Assembly: GCA_015655195.1 (NCBI GenBank)
Contig: JAATFM010000046.1
Coordinates: 1-39,377 of the forward strand
Length of the DNA stretch: 39,377 bases
Source: Terriglobales bacterium
GTDB lineage: Bacteria > Acidobacteriota > Terriglobia > Terriglobales > Acidobacteriaceae
Reading direction: 5' to 3'
Shown: positions 16,717 through 24,089 of the stretch, piece after piece
Layout of the letters: each line of letters begins with the position of its first letter
Position numbering within the stretch: the stretch's first letter is position 1
The notes under the pieces: generated by a model
Told to the model about the DNA's origin: nothing
What the model saw: the letters and a program-made list of their open reading frames with translations, nothing else
The model's database searches: none
Position numbers and translations under genes: made by a program

Positions 16717-18627
16717 ATGGAATTGTTTGGTCTGTTGGCGATTGGAATTATCATTGGCATTCCTGCGATCGCTATTCTTGCTCTGGTTAAGAGCAGGGCA
16801 GTTGAACGGCGAATCGAAGAGGACTGGTACAAGGTTGTTGACGTCCAGGGGGACGTTGCCAATCTGCGGCGCGAGCTGGCAACACTCTCGAATCGCGTGG
16901 CCGAGTTGGAGACGCGTGGAGTTGCACCGCTTGCTGAAAATCCAGAGGCACACATCGAGCCGGCGCCTTCCGTGATTGTCGAAGTTCCTCAAATCACGGA
17001 AGAAATCAAGACAGCACCAGCCCCTATTGCCGCCTTCGAGGAAGTCCGTCAATCTGCGCCCTCGGCGACTGCGGCTTTTGATGCGCCTGCCGAGCCGGAG
17101 GTGGTAAAAGCGGAAGAGCTCCCATCCCCGGAACCGGCTCCAGCCGCAGCGATCCCTACGCCGCAGCCGGCAGTTCCGCCATTCATCCCCAGCTTCGCCA
17201 CATACGACCCTGCAACTCCGCGAGAGAGCGTATTTGATCGTCTGAAGACGAACCTGCCCCTGGAACAGTTTCTGGGAATGAATCTCTTCGCCAAGGTCGG
17301 CATTGTCCTGCTTGTCCTGGGCCTGGCGTTGCTTGGGCGCATCTTCCTGATTGCCATGGGGCCGGAGCTGCGTGTGGCGATGACCTACGCGATAGCCACC
17401 GTCATGTTGCTCGGCGGTGTCTGGTTGGAGCGCCGCGAGCGCTATCGCCTGCTGGGCCGCACCGGCATTGGCGGAGGTTGGGCACTGCTCTTCTTTACGA
17501 CATACGCCATGCACCACGTAGCACCGATGATCGTGATGCGCTCCAACACTCTCGACTGTCTGCTGATGCTTATCGTAGCCGTGGCAATGGTGGTGCACAC
17601 GCTGCGCTATCGCTCGCAGCTCGTCACCGGCCTTGCCTTCCTGCTTGCCTTCTCCACGGTCGCGCTCAGTCAGGACACTGTTTACGCGCTTATCGCCGGC
17701 GTAATTCTCGCTCTGGGCATTGCCGCCATCGGGCTGTACATGAGCTGGTTTGAGCTTGAGATCTTCGGCATCCTGGCCAGCTACGCAAATCATTTCTACT
17801 GGGTCCACAAACTCTATCCCAACACTCCCGCCGGCCATGCCTTTCCGGAGTTCTGGCCGAGCGCCATCATCCTGGTTCTTTACTGGCTCACCTTCCGCGT
17901 TTCCTACGTGGTTCGCAAAGTCGCTTCACCGCGCCAGGAGGCCATTTCGACCATTGCCGCGCTTGCCAACACCATGCTTCTGCTCGCGGTCATGAAGTTT
18001 CAAGCCACGCATCCGGAGCTGGCCTTCTACGCACTGCTCGGCCTCGGAGCACTGGAGTTTATCTTTGGTCAGCTGCCCGTTACGCGCCGCAGGCCGGCGG
18101 CATTCACACTGCTTACCGTCATTGGCGCGCTATTGATCTTTGCCGCAGTTCCGTTCTGGTTCAGCGGTAACAATATCGCCTTGTTCTGGATGGTAGCCGC
18201 CGAAGCGCTGCTCATTGCCGGTCTTGTGCAAAAGGAAGCCCTCTTCCGGCGCCTGGGCCTGCTCGCGGGTGTTCTCACGGGGCTGCTCATCGTCTACGAG
18301 GCGCGCGGCATCATCGAACTCCGCGCCTCTTCCGAGGAGTTGCTGCTAAAAAACGGCATTCTGCTGCTCACGTGCGGCGCGCTCTTTTACTGGAATGCGC
18401 TTTACCTCCACGGCAGGTGGAAAGCGCACTTCGGCAAGCTGGACAGCGGCCTGGCCACGGCGCAAAGCTATCTCGGCTGCATCACTGCATTTCTAGGAGT
18501 ATGGGCTCTCTTTACGGCCGATTGGACTGCTGTTGGCTGGGCGACGATGTTGGTTGGTTCCGTGCTTGCAGCGCGTTACTGTAAATATCCGGGGGCTTTA
18601 CGGTGTGAGCCGCTCAAAGCGGCTTAG
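16717..18627 (+). CDS. DUF2339 polytopic membrane protein, probably truncated at the C-terminus
   Basis: The protein has 636 residues. One N-terminal helix (FGLLAIGIIIGIPAIAILAL) is followed by a short coiled-coil-like segment (VANLRRELATLSNRVAELET), a Pro/Ala/Glu-rich linker (about 80-165), then more than ten transmembrane helices from about 190 to the end. The segment LEQFLGMNLFAKVGIVLLVL is typical of DUF2339. Function is unknown; an envelope role is usual speculation. The last codons (CEPLKAA) are read through a hairpin (18608-18624) that looks like an end of the adjacent IS200 element, so the true C-terminus may have been replaced by the insertion. The ribosome site is GAGG about nine bases before the ATG. 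Confidence 0.85.
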   Translation: MELFGLLAIGIIIGIPAIAILALVKSRAVERRIEEDWYKVVDVQGDVANLRRELATLSNRVAELETRGVAPLAENPEAHIEPAPSVIVEVPQITEEIKTAPAPIAAFEEVRQSAPSATAAFDAPAEPEVVKAEELPSPEPAPAAAIPTPQPAVPPFIPSFATYDPATPRESVFDRLKTNLPLEQFLGMNLFAKVGIVLLVLGLALLGRIFLIAMGPELRVAMTYAIATVMLLGGVWLERRERYRLLGRTGIGGGWALLFFTTYAMHHVAPMIVMRSNTLDCLLMLIVAVAMVVHTLRYRSQLVTGLAFLLAFSTVALSQDTVYALIAGVILALGIAAIGLYMSWFELEIFGILASYANHFYWVHKLYPNTPAGHAFPEFWPSAIILVLYWLTFRVSYVVRKVASPRQEAISTIAALANTMLLLAVMKFQATHPELAFYALLGLGALEFIFGQLPVTRRRPAAFTLLTVIGALLIFAAVPFWFSGNNIALFWMVAAEALLIAGLVQKEALFRRLGLLAGVLTGLLIVYEARGIIELRASSEELLLKNGILLLTCGALFYWNALYLHGRWKAHFGKLDSGLATAQSYLGCITAFLGVWALFTADWTAVGWATMLVGSVLAARYCKYPGALRCEPLKAA

Positions 18628-19214
18628 GCGGGGTCGCTAACGCGGCCCCGACGTAATTGGAGCCGCCATACTACGGCGGCTATTTCCACATCCGTAACTG
18701 GTCCAGCCGCTTGTCCTCGGCTTCTTGGTTACGGATATATTCGCGGATTGCCGTTTCGTCACGCCCCATGGTCGACACAAAATAGCCGCGCGCCCAGAAA
18801 TGCTGGCCTGCGAAATTCTGCTTATGCTCGCCGTAGGTCCGTGCCAAATGGATCGCACTCTTGCCCTTCATGAACCCCACCACCTCAGACACTACGTACT
18901 TGGGCGGGATTGACAGTAGCATATGCACATGGTCCGCCATCAAATGTCCTTCCAGCACCCGACTCTCTTTCTGCTCGGCCAAGCGGCGGAAGACCTCGCC
19001 CAAATGCTCTCGGATTGCTTCATACAGAACTCGCCGTCGGCATTTCGGTATGAACGCTATGTGATATTTGCACTCCCAGACGGAGTGACTTAGACTCTCC
19101 AATTGGTCCATCCAGTTTCTCCTTAACGTGTGCTTTGGTCGGCTCACGTCTGGAATTTCTTGGATGGACTCCCGTAAATGTCAAACCCATACTGCCTCCC
19201 CGGCAGAGCCGGGG
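18608..19214 (-). mobile_element. IS200-type insertion sequence (IS200/IS605 family)
   Basis: The element has one Y1 transposase gene with hairpins at both ends, as these single-strand transposons require. On the gene's 3' side three hairpins lie in a row: AGCCGCT/AGCGGCT with loop CAA (18608-18624), GGGGTCGC/GCGGCCCC with one G-T pair (18630-18649), and AGCCGCC/GGCGGCT (18661-18681). On the 5' side a perfect hairpin CCCCGGC-AGA-GCCGGGG lies at 19198-19214. The exact ends are not resolved; the element probably extends a little beyond these hairpins. There is no TnpB or target duplication, as expected for this group. Confidence 0.75.
18680..19111 (-). CDS. tnpA: IS200-type Y1 (HUH) transposase TnpA
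   Basis: The protein has 143 residues, normal for IS200 TnpA. SHSVWECKYHIAFIPKCRRR is the typical opening. The HUH metal motif is ADHVHMLLSIPPKY, and the catalytic tyrosine is in AIREYIRNQEAEDK near the C-terminus. WARGYFVSTMG and VVGFMKGKSAIHLAR are also family hallmarks. It cuts and joins single-stranded DNA at the hairpin ends of the element. I start at the ATG at 19109-19111 because AAGGAGA lies six bases before it; an ATG 36 bases further upstream is in frame without a comparable site. The gene looks complete, so the element may be active. Confidence 0.94.
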   Translation of the reverse strand: MDQLESLSHSVWECKYHIAFIPKCRRRVLYEAIREHLGEVFRRLAEQKESRVLEGHLMADHVHMLLSIPPKYVVSEVVGFMKGKSAIHLARTYGEHKQNFAGQHFWARGYFVSTMGRDETAIREYIRNQEAEDKRLDQLRMWK

Positions 19215-19331
19215 GATCTCCCTCTCCCTTTAGGTGTGCATGGACAGCCCAAAGCGCTCGCGGAAAGGGGCTGGTCCGCCAGGTTTTGTTGTCTGCTTGG
19301 CGCCAGGATTTGCCCTACGCCTCAGCATGTG

Positions 19332-19375
19332 AAAAGAAGAAGCATGATATAGCGCCATATCATGCTTCTTCTTTT
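19332..19375. terminator. Perfect 19-bp hairpin, bidirectional terminator
   Basis: The left arm AAAAGAAGAAGCATGATAT (19332-19350) and right arm (19357-19375) pair over 19 bases without mismatch around the loop AGCGCC. The outer end of each arm is A-rich on one strand and T-rich on the other, so it can stop transcription both ways. It lies just after the minus-strand ATL gene and also faces the plus-strand DUF2339 unit. Nothing else in 19215-19408 looks coding. Confidence 0.85.
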
Positions 19376-19408
19376 GGAAGTTCTGCCGGCGAGCGGGCCA
19401 TCAAAAAA

Positions 19409-19837
19409 TCACTCGTAAACCTCCCAGGGTTTAAATGCGTGTTCAAAAGCTTCCATATCCACCCTGCCACCTTTGAACTGAACGCCCTCCAACTTGAGGC
19501 GAGCCCTCTGCTCATGTGCGGCTGCTCCCCGCAACTTTATTTCCCCTCCTGCTCCCAGGACGCGGTGCCACGGCAATTGATCCGGTGGATCGGTACGCAG
19601 AAGCCGGGCCACTGCACGGTGATAGCGAGGATAACCAGCAGCAGCCGCGACTCGACCGTAGGTACTGACTCTTCCAGACGGGATTGAGAAGATCATTTTG
19701 CGAAACGCATGGTCGCGCTGTTCCTCGGGGCGCGCAGCATCGCGGAGCAGCTTTTGTTTCGCCCGCTCCGTCGAGAGCTGATCGATGGGAATGTATCTCG
19801 TCAGAGGTTTTTTCTTTGATTTGGCGATAGAATTCAT
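19409..19837 (-). CDS. Alkyltransferase-like protein (ATL), DNA repair
   Basis: The protein has 142 residues. It carries the DNA-binding half of O6-alkylguanine-DNA alkyltransferase: IFSIPSGRVSTYGRVAAAAG with the base-flipping Tyr60, HRAVARLL with the helix-turn-helix arginine, and LPWHRVLGAGGEI. The active-site cysteine of PCHR is replaced by Trp90, the mark of ATL proteins. ATLs cannot take the alkyl group; they bind the lesion and pass it to nucleotide excision repair. A lysine- and charge-rich N-terminal extension of about 40 residues is longer than in minimal ATLs. It follows ogt by 24 bases on the same strand with GGGAG before the ATG, so the two form an operon. Confidence 0.93.
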   Translation of the reverse strand: MNSIAKSKKKPLTRYIPIDQLSTERAKQKLLRDAARPEEQRDHAFRKMIFSIPSGRVSTYGRVAAAAGYPRYHRAVARLLRTDPPDQLPWHRVLGAGGEIKLRGAAAHEQRARLKLEGVQFKGGRVDMEAFEHAFKPWEVYE

Positions 19838-19861
19838 CCACAGCTCCCGAACGAATCATCC

Positions 19862-20362
19862 TTAGGTTAAATCGTGGACAGCCATCGCGCCCTCCAGAGT
19901 CAAGAGATGCGCCTTTGCATCGAGACCACCTGCAAACCCTGTCAACTTTCCAGACGATCCGATGACACGATGGCACGGTACGATAATGCTGACCGGATTT
20001 CGGCCGTTTGCTGCTCCTACTGCTCGTGCAGCACTCGGCTTGCCCAACTGATTGGCAAGCTGGCCGTAACTCCGAGTCTCTCCGAACGGAATACCTTGTA
20101 ACGCCTCCCAGACTTGCTTTTGGAAGGGAGTGCCACGCATATCGAGCGGTGCTGAGAATGCGCTTCGTTTGCCGGCAAAGTATTCTTCAAGCTCTTTTTC
20201 GGCGAGTGCAAGGACTGGGTGATCCCCGTCTTCGATTGGCTCATCAAGAGGCACACGCTTCGGATCGTCATTCTCCCAAAGAACTGCAACCATCCCCCGA
20301 TCACTCGCCACAAGCTTGAGCCTTCCTACCGGCGAAGAAAAATATTTATACGACAGACTCAT
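19862..20362 (-). CDS. ogt: Methylated-DNA-protein-cysteine methyltransferase
   Basis: The protein has 166 residues. It removes methyl or larger alkyl groups from O6 of guanine (and O4 of thymine) by transferring them to its own cysteine. The N-terminal ribonuclease-like domain (about 1-75) begins KYFSSPVGRLKLVASDRG. The C-terminal domain has GTPFQKQVWEALQGIPFGET, RSYGQLA with the flipping tyrosine, and the active site VPCHRVIGSSG with Cys130. The start at 20362 is chosen over an upstream in-frame ATG because the family begins here and GAGAGG lies about eight bases before. It is transcribed ahead of the ATL gene. The 124 bases separating it from phnX can hold its own promoter. Confidence 0.94.
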   Translation of the reverse strand: MSLSYKYFSSPVGRLKLVASDRGMVAVLWENDDPKRVPLDEPIEDGDHPVLALAEKELEEYFAGKRSAFSAPLDMRGTPFQKQVWEALQGIPFGETRSYGQLANQLGKPSAARAVGAANGRNPVSIIVPCHRVIGSSGKLTGFAGGLDAKAHLLTLEGAMAVHDLT

Positions 20363-20486
20363 ATGGCGCACCTCTCGTTGCAGCGAAGCTCTTCTGGAGA
20401 AAGACTGATCGCATACCTCGCCCTCCTCGCACTTGTAGCAGCCATGATCTGTTCGAGGCAAATAATGTTTACTTACGGATACGTTC

Positions 20487-21350
20487 TTAGACAGCCAGCT
20501 CCTCCACACCGGCCTCCAGGCGCGCGTTGATCTCATCCAGCACCGGCGCAAGCTCCGCGACACTATCCACCAGATAGTGCGCGCCGGCCTCGGTTAACTC
20601 CTTCCGCGCAACGTTGAACCGCGCTTCCTTTTCCTCTGGCGCAAGTGCGGCCAACTGCTCGGCCGAGATCCCCATCTGATTCCCCGTTTTCACCACGCCG
20701 ACTGTCCAGCAGCCCGCATTCCGACCTTCCAGGATGTCGGCTATAGTGTCGCCAACCTTCACTACGGCCGACATGGGATAGACCTGCAAACGGATTGCGT
20801 TCTCATACACCATGTAAGGATGTGGCCGGCCACCGCCTACCTCATCCGACGTTACGGTGGTGTCCGGACTGTAGCCTTCCCTGGCCGCCGAGGGAATAAT
20901 CATCTCCATCATCTCGCGGGTGTAGCCAGTCGTGGTGCCGATCTTGAGTCCACGCTGCCGGAAAGTCTCAACCGCTTCGGGAATTCCAGGAAGCACATGC
21001 GAGTAGTCGAGCAAACACTCCATCTGCGCCGGGATAAAGTTCTCGTAGATATCATCCGCGTCCCGCTCTGTCGGCGCTGCGCCATGCGCCGCTTTCCAAG
21101 CTGCGCTCACCCGCGGAAACTCCAGTATCCTGCCGATCTGATCCCGCTTTGGTAAGCCCATGTAGGCGCGAATCTCGGCGTCCGCAACCTTCACCGATTT
21201 CGCGGCAAATACACGTTCCAGCGTCCGCATCGGAGCCATGCTGCCGAAATCAACTGTTGTGCCCGCCCAGTCCAGGATCAGGGCCTTCAGACGCAAGGGA
21301 CCATCCATTCGAGGAAGCGCGGAGGTATCGCGTAACTTCGTAAGATCCAT
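20487..21350 (-). CDS. phnX: Phosphonoacetaldehyde hydrolase (phosphonatase)
   Basis: The HAD-superfamily enzyme cleaves the carbon-phosphorus bond of phosphonoacetaldehyde to acetaldehyde and phosphate. It has 287 residues. The nucleophile is Asp27 in LILDWAGTTVD; the Ala two positions later is specific to phosphonatases. The cap domain has YMGLPKRDQIGR, where Lys68 should form the Schiff base with the substrate. GTTTGYTREMM, TSDEVGGGRPHPYMVYENAI and VVKVGDTIADILEGRNAGCW are the remaining HAD and family motifs. AAAGGT lies about six bases before the ATG. The usual partner, 2-aminoethylphosphonate transaminase (phnW), and phosphonate transporters are not in this window. Confidence 0.94.
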   Translation of the reverse strand: MDLTKLRDTSALPRMDGPLRLKALILDWAGTTVDFGSMAPMRTLERVFAAKSVKVADAEIRAYMGLPKRDQIGRILEFPRVSAAWKAAHGAAPTERDADDIYENFIPAQMECLLDYSHVLPGIPEAVETFRQRGLKIGTTTGYTREMMEMIIPSAAREGYSPDTTVTSDEVGGGRPHPYMVYENAIRLQVYPMSAVVKVGDTIADILEGRNAGCWTVGVVKTGNQMGISAEQLAALAPEEKEARFNVARKELTEAGAHYLVDSVAELAPVLDEINARLEAGVEELAV

Positions 21351-21395
21351 TTCGTACCTTTATAGAGTTGGGGTTATTTCCGCAGTTTGCTGTTG

Positions 21396-22450
21396 CTATA
21401 ACACTCGACATTCAGCGGCAGGGATCACCGTGTCTGCCAGACCGCTGACCCGATGTATCTCCACATTCGTGACGGATTGCATATCGAATTTGGGCACGCC
21501 GCTCTGCTCGGGTGTCTTGATGCGAAAGAACTCCGCCTCGTTCACATCCCCCAGTACAAAGTTCGGCCGGTAATCCGGCATTTCGGCGCGAATCTTTACG
21601 TCGCTGATTTCCACTCCCTTTACGCGCCGGAGGAAAAATCCCTGAGATGGCATCGGACCGAACATATCGGAATCGGGATAGCGAGTCTCCTCCTCGCTCG
21701 GAATGATGGCGGCCTGCTGCTTTGAGCCTCCTCCCTGATGATGAAGATGGATACTTGCAATCTTCAGATCTTCGATTGCAAAGCCCGGAATGCCGCTGAT
21801 AATACATCCATAACTGGCGACTGCATGAGAACTGGTGATGTTACTAAAAATCACGCGGCGTATTGCGCCCACGGTAGTTCCAGATGGTCCACGCAAGCGG
21901 CTTCCAAGGCGGAGGAACAGCGGCGCTGTCACAATCTCGCGCATCACGATATTGCTGATGACAAGATCCTCAAGCAAGGAACCATCCACGCTTTCGAGAG
22001 CCAGGCCTTCGCATTTTTCAAAAATGCAATTCGTGATAGCGATGTTATGAAAGGCACCATTGGATTCCGTGCCGATCTTGATGCGTCCGGTACGCGGAGC
22101 ATCTTTTGGGGAATCCCATATCTGCCAACTTCCATCGAGCAATGTTCCGAGTTTGTATCCGCCGGTCACATAACAATTCGCGATTGTGATATTCGCGCAG
22201 TCCCGCTTCCGCCCCAACGCCAAGCTGCTTTTCAACACAATTGCGTCATCCCAAGGGGAATTGACGGAACAGTTGCTGATCCTCACATTCCAGCAGCAGT
22301 CAATGTCAATGCCATCGCGATTCGTATCAATCATCACGCCGTCAATCAGAAGATTGTCGACTCCTGTGGCCAGGATTCCGAACCATCCACCTTCCAGAAT
22401 CTGGAAATCGCGCAGGATCACATTGTGGCAATTTTTCAAGCTGATCGCAG
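21396..22450 (-). pseudogene. GH28 (polygalacturonase-like) gene without its N-terminus
   Basis: About 350 residues of a right-handed beta-helix remain. Family marks are ILATGVDNLLIDGV, DTNRDGIDIDCCWNVRISNC, SPWDDAIVLKSS with the catalytic aspartates, YKLGTLLDGS and RTGRIKIGTESNGAFHNIAI. This fits a bacterial GH28 subgroup of usually about 450-500 residues. The first 110-150 residues, including the signal peptide, are missing; the reading frame begins abruptly at AISLKNCHNVILRD next to a truncated sigma-factor gene. An ATG at 22437-22439 could allow translation, but the product would not be exported. The C-terminus appears complete and ends 45 bases before phnX. Confidence 0.78.
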
Positions 22451-22779
22451 AGATCGCGCCAATCTACGGCTCCAAGACCTCTTTCCATGGAGTCGTAATC
22501 GAGAGCCGAAAGATCGCTGATCGGAATCCGGCCCTTCAGGCGAAGCCGGGAATAATGAAGATTGCGCAACACTTTGAAGAGGTAAGGACGAAGATCGTCA
22601 ACCTCCGCAAGAGGCACGCCGATATGTGCGACCTGGACATACAAGTCCTGCACCAGATCTTCAGCGTCGGCGCGATCCTGTTGCGTCAACTGTGTTGCCC
22701 ACTCCAATAGCTGCGAGTAGTAGTCGAAGAATAGTTCTTCGTTCGTCCGCGGCCCGCGAATGGAGTAGGGTGTAGACAT
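22342..22779 (-). pseudogene. ECF-type sigma factor cut after region 2
   Basis: Residues 1 to about 110 are sigma region 2: NEELFFDYYSQLLEWATQLT, ADAEDLVQDLYVQVAHIG, YLFKVLRNLHYSRLR and DYDSMERGLGAVDWRDL, as in a family of acidobacterial ECF sigma factors. After about 22450 the similarity stops. The frame then runs through the GH28 sequence out of frame and ends at 22342, adding about 35 meaningless residues. Region 4, needed to bind the -35 element, is lost. This is the other half of the junction described for the GH28 remnant. Confidence 0.75.
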
Positions 22780-24089
22780 TTTGGTTCTCTACATTGCTCC
22801 AGTCCTCCCACCGGAGAAATCTGCCTCGGAGAATCGCTGTATTCGCATACTTTTCACAATGCAGCCGCGGAGCATACTTCGCGAGACTCTCTTTATCCGC
22901 CGTTAACAGAACTGGCTTTCGAGCAGACCGGATCGAATGCATCTGGACCGGGCAGGCGAATCCGCCGGCCGCACAATCGTGCGCAGGAGTAACTTGCGAA
23001 GAAACTCAATGTTTCCATGAACTTTCTGTAAACGACCAAACACGGAAGAAGAACATCTTCCTTCGTAACGCTGGAACGGATGGTCAGAGCGCTTCGCATA
23101 CCCACAGCGGAATTCTTACGCCCAGCACGGACTGCAACGCCTCCAAGCCCTGGCTTGCCGTGACAATGCCGTAGACCCACCTCAGTCCGAGAGTCCATTA
23201 GAGCGCAGCATGATGATCACTGGATGAACGGACACGAGGAGCGGACCAGTTCCGGCGAGAAAATCCCCAGGGGCAAGGCAGATTGCTTCCGTGTGCTGAA
23301 AATCAACAGGTCGCTTTTGATCGGCCGGGCAACATATTTTCGGTAACATGCATTACAGTTTGCAGGGCTGTTGGAAAATTGCGCCGCATGCAGCAGGTTT
23401 TAATCTCAAAGCACGGCGGGCTTTTATATATAATGGCGTTACCAACTTCACCCCATGTGTTCAACGCATCCCTGCCAGGCATCGGAAGGATGCGCGTACG
23501 GAGTACAGAAAAAGAGCACTGCAATTATTTGCGGTGAGGAATGGTAATCGCGTAGGGTAACTATAACTACGGAAGGCAATCAACGGCGGAGGATATAGAG
23601 ATGGATAGAAATAAAGCTCCCATGTTGCACCACTTCCACGGCAACTGCTCTCCTCCACACGGTTCCGTTTGCAGAAATTGAGGAGATAGCTGCGGCTTTC
23701 AGCATTGCCGGGATAGTTAGTTCCGTTCGCGCCATGCGAAGGTTGTCTTATCTCTATCTGCTTATCGAACCAGCAAGGGCGTGGCATTCCGAAAGGTCTG
23801 CTTGCTTCCACCTGAGGCAATTCGCCGCAGGTGTTCTTCAACGCGCCCCGATCGGCTGCCAAGGGACAGTTGCGACTGCCTTTCTTTCCGCAGAACTGTC
23901 CGTTAGTCCAGCCGCTCATACATTGCAGGTTGCCCCGCGGGCAAGCCTCCGTTGTAGCCCTGTTAGTTGCCTGATTGGAAATCATGTCCAGGAATCGCGG
24001 CCAAGACTGCGGGCCTGGACTTAGCGACAGCAAAAGCTGCCTGTCGGACTCACCACATCTTAGCGGCGCTTGAATTTTCTGGAGACTTT
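22780..24089. other. Gene-poor region, about 1.3 kb
   Basis: I find no full gene on either strand. A short minus frame at 23084-23197 reads like protein (LGLRWVYGIVTASQGLEALQ, then SVLGVRIPLWVCEAL) and may be a remnant of a gene; it has no good start. The other frames here, including those of 90-190 codons around 23461-24033, have unlikely composition. The right end holds the ribosome site GGAGA (24081-24085) of the TonB receptor. Confidence 0.45.
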
